A DNA stretch of 64,000 nt, taken from contig NC_088654.1 of NCBI RefSeq assembly GCF_964019385.1, forward strand, positions 4,981,597 through 5,045,596. Reading direction: 5' to 3'. Shown in pieces: positions 1-11,287 of this stretch. A program made the position numbers and the translations under genes. The notes under the pieces were generated by a model. It was not told the origin of the DNA and did no database searches. It worked only from the letters and a program-made list of their open reading frames with translations. This stretch comes from Sycon ciliatum. Its lineage: Eukaryota > Porifera > Calcarea > Leucosolenida > Sycettidae. Within the stretch, counting starts at the first letter, position 1. Every line of letters begins with the position of its first letter.

Positions 1-1535
1 GCAGATCGGGCCTGTTTGCTGATAGTTTCAGGTCAGTTGGGACCGAATACTCCCAATAGAGGCGATACTGATCACTCTTGACCAATGCCTTGAGCTGGTG
101 GTCAAATCGTGAAACACCAGTAGGTAGATCTCGTGCTTTACACATTTCGAAGTGCATATACTTTACTATCCGGTTATGTCGTTCAATGTAACTGGTCCGA
201 GCAAGAACTGGGCAGGCACTGACAATGTGGTCAATTGTTTCTAAGCTGCCCTTGCAAAGCCTGCAATTGGCATCAGTTCGAGCAATTGACTTCATTATGG
301 CGTATTGGTAATTTTTCGTTTTGAGGGATTGGTCTTGTGCTGCCATAATCATGCCTTCAGTTGAAGGTTTCAGTGTCCTTGATTTCAACCACATGAAGGT
401 AAGCTTCTTATCTAGGCGACTCTCCTCCAATCGGCTCCAATATCTCCCATGCAGCGGCATAGTGGAAAGTGTTTTGGATTTTCGCTCAGCGCACGCTTGT
501 TTAATGGTATGCTTATTGGGTAAAGCTGGTCCAGCTGCTGGCAGATCCAAACTCGACAGGAACTTAGCGGCCTTTGCAGTTATTGAGTGGCTTTTTTGTT
601 GTAGGTTTTTGTTGATGATACTGATAAAGCAGGCTTATTCTGTCTATTGGGCTGGTACTCATGTAGCGGGCCAGGCCACACATGCTCCGGCCGTGCATAT
701 CCTCACAAGAGACCAAGCCCCGGCCTCCATCTCCCCTCTTCATGTAGAGCCTGTTGACTGAGGCTTTGGGGTGGTGAAATCCAGACGCAGTCAAGGCTGA
801 TCTTGTCACTCGATCTGTGGTCTTGATTTCAGCCTCGGTCCAATTTACGATTCCATAACTATATGTCATAACCGGCAGAGCATACGTATTGATGGCCTTG
901 ATCATGTTTCGCGCATTCAATCCACTGTTAAGAAGCAAATACAATCTCTTTTTGTATTCTGCAGTGAGTTGCGTCTTGAGCTGCGGGTGAGGTATCATGG
1001 CTGCTTGCACTACTCCAAGGTACTTGTATGTTTCATTGAGTCGTAGCGACTCTGCAATGGTCTCATCGCCAACCTGGATAGAGCATCCTTCATCTGGTTT
1101 TCCTCTCCTGACGTGCAGCACGGCACACTTGGCCGGGTTGAGATTCATGCCGATGTCATCACCAACGCCACACACGGTAGACACGAGGGTAGTCACATCC
1201 TTTGTAGTTTTCCCATAGAGTTTAATGTCGTCCATGTACCAAGAGTGATTGATAGACAACTCGGCGTCTCTGCAGCTGACTCTGTATCCCAAAGGCAATC
1301 GGTTGAGCTCAAAACTGATTGGGTTTAGCGCCAGGCAAAACAGTAACGGGGATAATGTGTCACCTTGAAATATGCCTCTTCTTATTGAAATGTTGCCGGT
1401 AGTGACCCTGCATCTTCCCTGGTCGCATATGTGCATTGTCGTTCTCCAGTTCTGCATGCTACGAGCAATAGTTGTGACCAAAGACGGGTGGAATCGATAC
1501 ATAGTCAAAGCATGTAGAATCCATTCATGCGACAC
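1..1535 (-). pseudogene. Non-LTR retrotransposon, 3' part of reverse transcriptase ORF (R2/NeSL-like)
   Basis: The 323-aa open frame from 1535 to 564 carries the RT palm signatures QGDTLSPLLF (residues 57-66) and YMDD (100-103), followed by a thumb-like region. Downstream of its stop, in other frames down to base 1, the coding sense continues. It includes a zinc-knuckle-like CRLCKG...TIDHIVSACPVLA near 180-270, a C-terminal feature seen in R2/CRE/NeSL-type elements. The N-terminus is missing: the frame runs into a TTA-rich simple repeat at about 1550. The frame break near 564 and the lost 5' half make it a dead fragment. It continues beyond the window on the left. A second fragment with the same kind of C-terminus lies at 43.85-44.43 kb. 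The clade is inferred from motif style. Confidence 0.75.
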
Positions 1536-1548
1536 ACTATCAAATGCC

Positions 1549-1590
1549 TTTTTATTATTATTATTATTCTTATTATTATTATCATTCCTA
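1549..1590. repeat. TTA-rich simple repeat
   Basis: A run of TTA/ATT trinucleotides with small interruptions. It marks the 5' break of the neighbouring retrotransposon fragment. Confidence 0.8.
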
Positions 1591-1935
1591 CCGCACTACG
1601 TTACTACAAACTTAGTGTTGTGAAGTATGCAATGGTAAACTTCGAACATTGGTCTAATTTGACAATAAAACATAAACATTTAGCACAGATCGTGTCCAGG
1701 AGAGGATTGATCGCTGTTGAATCTCCTTGTCTGCTCCCAAAATTCTCCCGACATATCACGCAGACCACCAATCCTACTCACTTGGCGGAACTGTGTCGAT
1801 AGTAATAACCTACACTGGTTTATCACCTTGATTATATTTATCTACCATTCGGTGCTGTCCTCTGACTGAAGACCATCACGAGAAAACGTTCTGAGAAAAC
1901 AAACAAACCATTCCAGTGATGATGTATGCATACTC
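1590..1935. repeat. Stand-alone copy of the distal 5' flank of the Merlin-like gene family
   Basis: This block is closely similar to 37.58-37.92 kb and to 13.41-13.73 kb. Shared landmarks include TCCTACCGCAC.ACGTTACT, GACAATAAAACATAAACATTT, CTTGGCGGAACTGTGTCGAT and GAAGACCATCACGAGAAA. At 13.4 kb the same block lies upstream of an intact family gene, so this copy is probably a remnant of the co-duplicated flank. No coding capacity is evident. Confidence 0.7.
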
Positions 1936-2249
1936 AGAACCATGTATCTAATGACTGCGCACCTTGTACGTGTACTCTACAGTGTGTTCACAGATTATTG
2001 TCTCCTCGTCGACTTGTAAGGGTAGGAAATTATTATTCCAACACAACATGGCAAGCTACAGTCTCCACCAGGGCGTTCATCAGCGGACACGTTGTGCCTC
2101 TAATTCCATATACACCACAGTGGATCTGTTCTTCAATACGTTTGACCAGCACAATGTGGCAACGATTCATCCCGTGGCTTTCAGCGACCATGCAGCAGTC
2201 CTAAAGAATTCTACCTTCACCCGACAAGGAGTCCCGAGACATCAATGGT

Positions 2250-3725
2250 GTGCTGGAACTACCAAAGGATAAATCATGAACGCTGCAGCATCGAAGGCAG
2301 TACCGTGGATGGACAGCCAGCTCTTGCACCTTTTGTGTAAGCGCACCTGGCTTCATAGAAAGTGGCTGTCAGACAGACCTGATCAAATGTACGCCATATT
2401 CAAAGCGGCGAGAAGAGAGGCCACTATCTGTAACCGGAAGCTGAAAAATGCGTACTACGGTGCAAAATTTCAGCTTGCAACTTGTAATGTAAAACAAACC
2501 TGGCGAATCCTCAACCAGTTGACGGGGAAACAAAAAATCGGCACCGCTTCAGTGCTCAGCTGAAGCAATTCGAAGTGATTTCGCCGAGATCGTGGAAGAT
2601 CCCAGCCGGCCAGTTCATCTTCACCTACCCCAAGGGCCACGAACGGCAACTTGTTTTGTGGAATTTGTTCCTGAATCTATTGCAAAAGTTCGGAAGCTTC
2701 TAGAGCAATCGAAACCGATGAAGGCAACTGGCAGTCACGGCATCCCTGCAGCCCTTCTTCCAGGTCATGCAGATGTCCTTGCGGCGTCATTGGCCTTACT
2801 GTTCAACATATCCATGAGGGAGGGACATTTCCTAGCTCACATGAAAGTGGCCAGCATTTCAGCTGTGTTTAAAGTTGGAGATTCCCAGCATAGAAAAGAA
2901 TCACAGACCCGTGTCTCTAATGTCGATAGTTTCAAAGCTTTTGGAAGGAGTCATCCATGATCAGCTCACTCAGTAGTTGTGCCGACATGGTCTATTTTCA
3001 TCAATTCAGTTCGGTTATAGTTCACATCATTCCACATGTGATGCCCTTGTATAAGCCGTTGAGGGCAAATGCCAAGCCCAGACAAAAAAGTACCTCACGG
3101 GGATTGCTTACGTACATATGTCAAAAGCATTTGATAAGGCGAAGCACCGAACCCATTCAGGACCTATTCGAGGTCGGACTTGATGGAACGGTGCTGCAAT
3201 GGCTTGCAGACTACCTCTCAGATCGGACATAGTATGTCAAAGTCGGTCATGTACAGAGTTCACCATACACCATCTTCTCCGGAGTACCACAGGGGTCAGT
3301 TCTCGGACCCCTGTTGTTTGTTCTCTACGTCCATGACATAGCGAAAGAGCTGTCCCCTCACAAAGTTTCGACCCTGCAATTTTCGGACGATATCTCAATT
3401 AGATCCAGCAGCATGAGCATGGATGAGGTGTCCCAAAATCTCTCAAGTGCTCTCCCGCATCTCGCCGATTGGCTTAGGAACCGCGGTCTCATCTTCAATG
3501 AAAAAAAGACACAGGGAATGCGGATAACGCCAGTACGGTCTCAAAAATTTGACTTGCAGGTGCAATGTAATGGACTGGCTCTGCCAAGTGCTCGCTCTGC
3601 GAAATAAGTAGGTCTCCACTTTGATGTGGACATGAGCTGGAATACCATGTTGGATGAGGCGTCGCGTCAAAAGTTGGTGTGCTCAGACGATACGCTACGT
3701 TCCTGCCTTTTCAATGCCGCAGAGC
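2250..3725 (+). pseudogene. Degenerate CR1/Jockey-type non-LTR retrotransposon ORF2
   Basis: Three frames together give a recognisable RT region. A linker (AVPWMDSQLLHLLCKR, then TWRILNQLTGKQ) is followed by an RT fingers-like stretch (KPMKATGSHGIPAALLPGHA), then GVPQGSVLGPLLFVLYVHDI at about 3280-3340, a corrupted catalytic box reading FSDD instead of FADD or YADD (about 3380), and a thumb region ending near 3700. Several frameshifts and stops show it is dead. The order of motifs matches the much better preserved element at 53.9-57.7 kb, and the two probably belong to the same broad clade. The endonuclease and 5' end are absent. Confidence 0.75.
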
Positions 3726-4750
3726 CTATTTTGGTTATTTCGTTTTATCACACTTTTTGTATGCCGCTTCTGCTTACTTACCATTTTTGACGGTGTATCA
3801 AAGCCGACGGCTTAATGGGCTCTAGAAGTGTGCTCAACGCACAGTCTGTCGGGTACCTCCCAGAACACCCACAAGCAATATTCTTACACGCATGAACATC
3901 CAAACATTGACCACATACGCCAATATGCACCTTCTGGGTTTTTTCTGGTGGTGGGCACAGCAATTTACTGACTGCCCCAGCCAGCCCAACTGCAGATCTT
4001 GCCAAACGTGTTACCTATACTGGGTCCATCTAATGGATCCAGCTAAACGCTGCGGTCAGACAAGAAAGAAAACGCAATCGCTTTAAGTCAATGGCTCTTG
4101 CCTTTTTGCTTACCAGATAAATAATCCTTTGTATAAATACTGTATGTACTGCTCTTTCCGTTCTTTTCTTCCTATGCAAGTCGCGACTCCTTTTTTGAGT
4201 TCTTTTCTTCTCTCGTTTTCTTTCCCTAATAGTTGCTGTTACATTCATTGATTCGTGTGTACAGATATACAGCATTCCCTCACTAGTGGGACCATTGTTA
4301 TTAGGCTAGGGAATGTTTTGGATTACCTACTCTAAAAAAAGAATACAAACAACAAACAAACAATAGACGGTTTAGATGGGTGAACACAGCAATGTACAAA
4401 AAATATAAAAGAAAGGTGACAAGTTCTCCCTGACATAAAAGCCATGTTCCACATGTTAGGTATCCGTTGGACGGGTTTATGAACATCTAAATAGCTTTGT
4501 CATGATACATGTACTAGACATGCACACGATTTCACGTGATAACTGTAACTAGCTGACTTAGTTTCTTGACCTATTCGAACAGTACATACAGTACTCCTAC
4601 AGATAGAATTTGGAGAAAAATATGGGAAGAAAAATTAGCAGATTCTGTTGCTTTTTCTTATAATGTTTCATGGATGTTTTTTAACGGGATAAAAAATGGA
4701 ACAGATTTCAATGAAGCGCGTGTGATAAGGTTTTTAGGGCTCTGCTAATC
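3726..4750. other. No gene recognised; start of the duplicated 3' flank near its right end
   Basis: Only short open frames occur here. From about 4600 the sequence resembles 39.34-39.46 kb, including a matching short plus-strand reading with IWR.IW, then GTDF..A.V.RF..LC and a stop in both copies. That reading may be simple nucleotide homology within the duplicated flank rather than a gene. Confidence 0.5.
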
Positions 4751-5212
4751 GTAGTGGTCTTCAACGAGAATTTCCCACCCTTTGTAGCATAACCTGTGAA
4801 GGGCTAGGTGCACGTGACCTTCTATATATCACTGTGGCAAGGCTACAGTTGAGTAAGAACACATTTCCATAACAGATACACACATATAGCATTTAATTTA
4901 CACCATAACAAATGAGCAACCAGACGGAGACAGAAAGGGAATATTGGTGAAACTAATAGCATAGTGTAAGACATGCAAGAGCAAGCTATAATGTTCCAAG
5001 GACGATCTGAACACCAAACAGAAACAAGGAACAAAACAATACGAACGTTCAAGTGGGTTTCTACAAACAAATACAGAGGTGTGCACTACGATCACAAGGT
5101 AAGATTTTTCACAAAGAAAATGCATTGAACAGGCTAAGATTATGAATAGGTATGAAATACTTTGAAGGGTAAACCCTATAGAATATTCATGACTACCCAA
5201 ACCTGCAGTTTA
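4750..5212. repeat. 3' flank of Merlin-like gene copy 1 (part of duplicated unit)
   Basis: Shared with the regions just left of the other copies (about 10.8-11.3, 25.8-26.3, 31.75-31.98, 39.4-39.88 and 41.63-41.79 kb). Diagnostic pieces are CACCAAACAGAAAC, AATACGAACGT, GGGTTTCTACAAACAAA and ATCACAAGGTAA. Its presence beside every copy shows that the family spread by duplication of a segment larger than the coding region. Confidence 0.75.
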
Positions 5213-6220
5213 CTATGCATGAGTAAGGCCTTCACGCAAGAAACTAAGATAACATGCAAATGGATTTATAGCCCCAGTTACAGACTCCATAGAGAAATAC
5301 CGCTGTAATGATAGCACCTGAGCGCACTTTCCAATACTCATCGTTTCCTTTAACAATCCATCTAGTCTGGTGTAGCTCGCTTGCATTTCGTCAATGAAGC
5401 AGGAAATAGCTGCCTCGTGTTTATCCTTGTACTGTACTGACGTCACTTGCGTATGATCATCAACATCTATAAACGAGTATTCATGTGAACTGAGATACTG
5501 CGGAGAAAGAACGACTGAGGAAGATTTGTAAAGGATCTGGCTTCCTGGTCTTAAGCAATTGTGTAAAAATATCGGCACATGAGAAAGGTTAACGGACCTG
5601 TCCGTCATTGTCGCTGCCAAGTTAGTGTTCATCTCTACGGCTATAAATATCGTACATTCGGCATGTGGCTTGAAAACATCAAAATACACTGGATGGTCAG
5701 GTCCAAACTGCATATTCCTTTCAAGACATTGGATGGTTTTGGAGAGTATCCACTTATAAGATTTGTATTTCGGTGAAATCTCCACTTTCAACGAGGTTGG
5801 CAGGTCAAATAATGTAAAGAAGCCAAGGAAAATATCCATGAGATTTCCTGGGGCACTGGAAAGACTTGATTTAGCTACCGTGGGCCATGTAGACTTGCAA
5901 CCAGTGCACTGCCACCGGTTCCCGCAATTTGACCGCGGATAAGCAGATATCCAGGCTGATCTTTCGCATTGGTTACATTGTATTTCATTACGAATCACCT
6001 TCCTTCTCGCCAAGTAGCGTAGCAATGACTGGTTGTCTCGTGTATGCTCCGAAATGTCCTTCCGAGAGTACTCTTCTGCCTCGTTGTCCGTTATAGAACT
6101 TGGTTCCACAATCTGGGTTCCTTCTAGACGTGCATTTGCGGCTGCTCCTCCAGGCGCAATAGCAGAAGCCGAGCCACCGACATTCGAATACATCTTGCCA
6201 GACGACGGTGTCACAGTCAA
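5213..6220 (-). CDS. Zinc-ribbon / Merlin-like transposase-derived protein, copy 1
   Basis: A single uninterrupted 335-aa frame with no introns needed. Residues 1-60 are low in order and acidic. Residues 63-80 (NQSLLRYLARRKVIRNEI) lead into a C4 zinc ribbon (C82, C85, C105, C108). The core at about 125-285 follows the layout of Merlin/ISXO2-like (IS1595) transposases: a helical segment, then HPVYFDVFKP where those enzymes have the first catalytic Asp, then a hydrophobic strand (IFIAVEM), then LRPGSQILYKSSS where they have PGT..I.SD.W. In this and every other copy that second Asp position reads YKSSS, and the last acidic position is not obvious (HEAAISCFIDEMQ). If the alignment is right, the catalytic triad is lost and the protein is a non-cleaving, possibly DNA-binding, derivative. 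The gene has duplicated 5' and 3' flanks. Function is unknown. Identity of the family is inferred from layout, not searched. Confidence 0.7.
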   Translation of the reverse strand: MTVTPSSGKMYSNVGGSASAIAPGGAAANARLEGTQIVEPSSITDNEAEEYSRKDISEHTRDNQSLLRYLARRKVIRNEIQCNQCERSAWISAYPRSNCGNRWQCTGCKSTWPTVAKSSLSSAPGNLMDIFLGFFTLFDLPTSLKVEISPKYKSYKWILSKTIQCLERNMQFGPDHPVYFDVFKPHAECTIFIAVEMNTNLAATMTDRSVNLSHVPIFLHNCLRPGSQILYKSSSVVLSPQYLSSHEYSFIDVDDHTQVTSVQYKDKHEAAISCFIDEMQASYTRLDGLLKETMSIGKCAQVLSLQRYFSMESVTGAINPFACYLSFLREGLTHA

Positions 6221-6239
6221 AGCTATCAGAGATCCGGTA

Positions 6240-6395
6240 ACTTGGCGACACAGACTTTGAACCAGTTATTGTGTCGCAGGCAGTTTATACACGTCCCCTA
6301 GTGATGACATAATTATACAGTGTGATGATTTTGTCACTTACTCTTACCGTTTTGTTGAACTTGCAATGTCACCTAGAGCTAGACCTGGGCAGATA
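6240..6395 (-). promoter_or_regulatory. Conserved upstream block of Merlin-like gene copy 1
   Basis: About 150 bp directly upstream of the start codon is conserved among copies 1, 2, 3 and 5 and an orphan copy at 45.09 kb. The core reads (plus strand) AGTTTATACA, GTGATGAC, TATACAGTGTGATGATTT and TGTCACTTACTCTTACGATA. It includes the opposed repeats GTGATGAC and GTCAC. A promoter or 5' UTR role is inferred from position and conservation only. Confidence 0.45.
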
Positions 6396-6859
6396 ATGCT
6401 AGCATTATAAGTAGCATTGTAGTGTGTGATTTGCAAAGAACATTATGCTAGAATTATAACAGTACTTGTCAACAAAAGTGGCATTATACTCAATATGGAA
6501 GTTTTGGCCACTACAAAATATTGACCGTTACATGCCTTATACATCGAACTGCACAACCTGCATAGGATTGTCCAAACTATTCCAAAGCATACTATTGCGG
6601 TTTTGCTGGCATTATGGAGCAACAGCAGCATAAAATTAGAATTATTATCATGATTTTCTAACATTTTCCATGCTGTCCACGTAGAACTACGAAACGCGCA
6701 CAATACTGCCCAAACCAAGCCATTTTTCCATACTTACTTACTACTGGTGAATTGCTGGAATTACAGAGGAACGGCAGCTTTATAAGTATGATACAGTATT
6801 TTTGGCATTGCCATTAGCAATATCCCGCGAAAAAATATTATTTATCGGCCCAGGCCTAT
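6380..6859. mobile_element. MITE-like insertion (hAT-style termini) in the upstream region of copy 1
   Basis: The paralogous flanks of copies 3 and 2 run straight from the CACCTGGAGCAGAGT-type sequence to GGCAGATAAT/CGCGATCTTGGCGCTTG. Copy 1 has about 480 extra bases here. The insert starts AGACCTGGGCAGATAATGC and ends in the near-inverse ATTATTTATCGGCCCAGGCCT, and it is rich in GCATTATA-type words internally. A clear target duplication could not be read, so the ends are approximate. Confidence 0.55.
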
Positions 6860-6963
6860 AAAGAGTAGACTAACATATGGGCAGATAATTCTGCTCGCGA
6901 TCTTGGCGCTTGAATTTTCATTTTTGCAATGCATTGATGTATTTAGTGCGAATGGACAAGACA

Positions 6964-7218
6964 TTATGAGGGTCTTGTGCTAATCCTTACAAGTATGTAT
7001 CTATGCGAGCAGTCAAGGCAGCGGAAGCGGCCGAGCGACAGCCAAATGTATGCGCTGACATTGTCCATCAGGTACCACGCCAGATCGTACAGTAGCGCAA
7101 GAATGAGGTGTAACATCTGCATATCCGTAAACAAGAAAGAAATATCACTGCTAACAGAGGCAAGCTGTTGAACACGTGAAGCCAGATCATGGGAGCGTGT
7201 CGACACTGTAACAAGCAT
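6964..7218 (-). CDS. Possible exon, unknown protein with hydrophobic segment
   Basis: An 84-aa minus-strand frame has protein-like composition, with a hydrophobic stretch MLHLILALLYDLAWYLM near residues 33-50. It ends close to a GTAAGG donor-like site. It sits in sequence absent from the other family flanks and resembles nothing recognised. It could equally be a chance open frame, so it is listed only as a candidate. Confidence 0.2.
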   Translation of the reverse strand: MLVTVSTRSHDLASRVQQLASVSSDISFLFTDMQMLHLILALLYDLAWYLMDNVSAYIWLSLGRFRCLDCSHRYILVRISTRPS

Positions 7219-7299
7219 GGACTCGCTAACTTCACCGCCACAACTGAAACGGTACGGTGTATTATATTTGATGAGTTCAATAAATTCTCAACGCCGACT

Positions 7300-7322
7300 T
7301 TTTATTTTTTTTATTTTTTTAG
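7300..7322. repeat. T-rich tract
   Basis: The tract TTTTTATTTTTTTTATTTTTTT lies between the copy-1 flank and the retroelement remnant that starts at about 7.48 kb. Confidence 0.7.
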
Positions 7323-7480
7323 GAATGGACGCCTTGAGCCTCTTGTACGGGCAAAATAACACATTTGCGAAGAAGCAACACAATAACATAAAACGAATCA
7401 CCAGGTACAGTAACAATTAAAAAAACGCTGTCACGCAATATCATCACTGCAGGTTCACTGGATGCGTGCCTCCGCCACCA

Positions 7481-8459
7481 CTAGCACAGCACAGGATTCA
7501 AGCACGGCAGGAGCAAACATGATCCTTGTGCCACGCAGACACATGGCACAATAACGCACCAGGGCAAACCCAAGGCGGCATGGCAGGAACGAGATAATCT
7601 GCGAGTATAGCGCTTTGCTCTTCTCAGCCAGGAGAGAGGCCATCCGCTTGAAAAGAGCATTGGCATGCTTGCCTTTGTCTTGTTGTCCGGTGTAATTTCA
7701 GTTGTCCTCTTCCCCTGATTATTAGAAGGGATGTGTTCTAGTAAAAAAAGCAAAAAATGCTTGCCATAGCCACCAGAGGAAGAAATCACAACGGGCACAA
7801 AGGAGGCATGCTCGACATCGCGTACTCGCTCTTCGTCCTTCCGGCGCTCTTTCTGTTCATGCCGCCTGTAGCTAGCAGCGAGGGAGGTTGCTCGATTTGA
7901 AGACGCAAAAGGGTTGAAAATCCGTACATCAATAAAGATGAGCTCGAATCGGCCACCCCACACACCACTAGACGCAAAGTCCAGCCGAGCTTGCTTCTCC
8001 GTGACAGCTTTGCGATGGCGATAGGACTCTCCCGTGACGGGCGGGAGGTTCGGTTCCACCGTCACGTTATGAACGACCTGCCTTAGAGCTCTGGCGATGA
8101 TGCTCCTCACCTCGTTATGTCGCAGGGTCGGGAAGCCACAAAACGGGCACGACAGGGCGTGACTCACATTCAGCGGCTTACTGCACACGCAGAGGCTTTT
8201 GAGCCGAGGTGGTGTCCAGACGTACCAGAGGCACAGGCCATCCCGTAAGTCTCCCTTTGTGAAGGTGAAGCCATTGCGGCTGAGGGGGCGGCAGGTCAGC
8301 CAGCTGGATGCACCGTTTTCTAAGACCAGGTCGATAGAAGGGATCAAGCGAAGCACGAACCGTCGCCTTGACCGTCCGGATCTGAGGCAGAGAGTCGCCA
8401 AGAGACGAGTCCTGCTCCAGCAGGCGAGACAAGAGGCTAGCCGTGATCCTTCTGGATGA
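7481..8459 (-). pseudogene. C-terminal domain of an invertebrate RT-type mobile-element protein
   Basis: Reading leftwards from 8459, one frame gives SSRRITASLLSRLLEQD...; it shifts near 8330 into a frame with NGASSWLTCRPLSRNGF, CVCSKPLNVSHALSCPFCGF, RHNEVRSIIARAL, ARLDFASSGVWGGRFELIFI and ASFVPVVISSSGGYGK. This ordered set (ENGAS.WLT, a CxC...HALSC..GGF zinc-like motif, RHNE.R, ARLD...WG..FE..F.DVR.FNP) is familiar to me from mobile-element proteins common in sponge, cnidarian and mollusc genomes, usually annotated as reverse-transcriptase-related. The ARLD...FIDVRIFNP part could be a nuclease fold, but that is inference. The single frameshift and missing N-terminus make it a fragment. Confidence 0.6.
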
Positions 8460-10810
8460 GGTGTACTGCTCAGGCAGTGAACAAGGGTCTGCTATAACCA
8501 GTCCCCCAAGCCAAGCCCCCCAAAACGGTTAGGTGACCGTTGACATGTGTGCCCAGGACTTGCTTTCAGACTTCGTAACTCACACTTCCTGTGAATCCAC
8601 ACAGGTAGGTGGGAAACAGAGCTCACAATTAACCACATACCTTACGTACAAATTAGCACGCGGGGAGCGCCAAGACATAAAATATTAATGAATAAATAAT
8701 AATCGCTTTGTGCGCTCAACGGGCGATTTCGCTCGTTTTAAATGCGCGTCACATTTTTGATCGTCACGCTTGACTGGTTTACCGCATCACGCCGAGACTT
8801 CACCACTGTGTAGCTGAGACATTTTCCGTGACGTAGGTACTAAACATGACGTAGGTCGCCACTAAAAAAATTTTGATAGCACGCTTTCAAAGAGCCTTTG
8901 CAATTATGTCAAAATTAGAATTTGGACTTATCCAGCGATGGATGCAGACGAGGCTCTTCGCCTAATACAAGACGCGAAAAATGAGTTTACAAACCGATCA
9001 ACATTTTTTGCGTTATGTAGAGCTCACGGACGTGTCATTTTGCGCACTCTAGCTAGGTACGTTCGGGCCTGGTTTAAATCTGCCTTTAGAACATAACTTT
9101 TTATTGCTATCAGGTTCGGCCTCATTTATTTTTATGATGCGCTTATGAATCCATAAAGGACGAAATAGTTTTGTCCTTGGTAGGAGTTTACAAACTCTAA
9201 ACACCGTTAGGAAGAGGTTTGTGCGACTTCGGCAATAGTAGGGGAAGAGTGTGTTGCTTCCTACATCGGAGCTCGCGGTTTTCCTGCCGACTTTGAATTA
9301 TCACTTTACTGACTCACGACTGCCATCCAGAGCACAAGAGAAGTCCATCGAACCGTTCACTCGGCAAACCTGCAAGAAAGCACCACTCCCTGCTCCGTTT
9401 CCAGCACGACAAATACCTCTTGAACACCAGATAGCAGCGTGAGTCAGTGTCGCTCATGGAGGTGCTGAAAAAGTGCTGAGGACCGTTGGCCGTTCACAAC
9501 GTTGTTGCCTCCAAACCATCTAATTCTGAAGCACTCGCTGGGGACAACAATGTGAAGAAGAGGTTGGTGGGACTCCGGCGATAGTATGAGAAGAGTGTGT
9601 TGTTCCCTGCATGGGAGCTCGCTGTTTTCTTAAACACTGTTGCTCTGTAAAATAATATTGATTTATCCGTCTGCTCATTTCACACCACTGATTGCGTTCG
9701 CCACATGTCCAAAGAATGGCCACCTGACGGTTCTGATAGGGACCGGCGGATTATGGTCGAAAAAGTGCTCAAAATGCTCCAAAAGCTGGCAGATTCTGCT
9801 CGAAGAGCAGTGAAATTGGCAGAACCGTACAAACTTACCAGAAAGATACCGGTTTCTGCAAATTATTTTGTCCGCAGAATCCGCCGGACCCTAAGTACAG
9901 ATGATCTAGCTAAGTCTACCGCTGCCTCTCCGTTGGTATAAGTACTTGTCGGTGATTCTTTGAGAGTATCGAATTCCCATGACGTGTAGGAGCTGAGTCT
10001 GGTGGCATGCATCAATAGGTTTAAGGGCTTTCGTGAGACCCGAAGTGGTGATTTGTTGGTGAGTATGGGTGATATAAGCCCATTGTAAATCAGGATGCTC
10101 ATATGTATCCAAGTTTTCTGCGTTTGGTCTTAATTCTCGACCAGGCTCCACTGGCCGAAGAAAAAGATCGACACCCTCACGCTAGACGTGTGGACTAGAA
10201 CTATAACTCTGCTGAACCGGTCAAAAAGTGGCAAGTAATGCCAGGCATACCGAATGGAAGACTCACTCGTATCCAGGTGAGATAATGTACTGGAGCAGAC
10301 GAGCAGATCGGGGTACTTGTAGTGACAATGTGGAGAAATGGGATGAAGGATGGAAGACCCCGCGAAAGCCATTGTTCAAGACAAAGGACGTGTCAGACAC
10401 TGGACGAGTGACCGAACTGTGTGCTGGAAGAGAAGAGTCTCGACCTGCAAAATGGGATGTGACGACAAGTTGACTGTACAGTGGAAAGCACGAGTTAAGA
10501 GCTCGACATTGGAGGCGACGAAAACGACGCGGTATTCAACATATCATCAATCGACTACCAAAGCTGCCATAAGATATCCACTGTCTGACATCCACTAGCC
10601 GATCTTCTGTTGCTCTTCGTAGACACCATCTTCACCACAAGTATTCTGTGCCAGGTAGACCGAATTTGCAAGTATTTTCTGCTGTTCCTTTTTGCATTAT
10701 TTCAATTTTTCGCCTTGTCACGTCCCTTCCTCCCTATCTCATAAAAAGCCACCTTCACTTCATTTCCCCAAGAAATTCCCTTTGAGAGGCATCCATTTGC
10801 CTCTGGCTAA
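8460..10810. other. No gene recognised
   Basis: Only short frames without protein-like composition occur. Two similar segments (about 9180-9330 and 9540-9640) share GGAAGAG.TTTGTG..ACT..GGCAATAGTA-type wording, which suggests an old local duplication. Nothing else can be supported. Confidence 0.5.
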
Positions 10811-10813
10811 TCC

Positions 10814-11287
10814 TTGATAAAATATTATCAACGATATCAAGCGGTACCCAAATCTTGTCAGCACTACCTTACCAGGTCTCCGTTCATATCATATTCTTTC
10901 AATCACTGTGACAAGGCTACGCTTGAATCACGTGACATATTCTTTTACAAATACACATGCAGGCAACGTGTACACCAAAAATTGACAACTGACCGCAGGC
11001 AGAACATTTATGTTGGTGAAATTATTACAAACTTATAGCTTAGTGTACACTTCTGCAGTCAAATCATGAATTTCTCGTTGACATTGTTAAGACCTGCAAG
11101 TACAACATAAATTACACTGGGTATAGGATGACAATTACACCAAACAGAAACAAAACAAAAAAAATACGAACGTATGGTTGGGTTTCTACAAACAAACAAT
11201 CACGTGTTCAACAAGATCACAAGGTAACAATTTTCACAAACGTAATGCATTGAGCGGTCTGAAACCATGATTGTCTAGTATGAAATA
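10814..11287. repeat. 3' flank of Merlin-like gene copy 2
   Basis: Same segment as left of copies 1, 3 and 5: GTCAGCACTACCT.CCA, AATCACTGTGACAAGGCTAC, CCAAACAGAAACAAAACA, GGGTTTCTACAAACAAAC and ATCACAAGGTAACA.TTTTCACAA. It is closest to the copy-5 flank at 39.48-39.83 kb. Confidence 0.75.

Noticed and set aside
8938-9060. Short frame starting MDADEALRLIQDAKNEF and ending near a GTACGT site, possible first exon
   Set aside because: About 40 residues, no following exon found, no similarity recognised; too weak to call.
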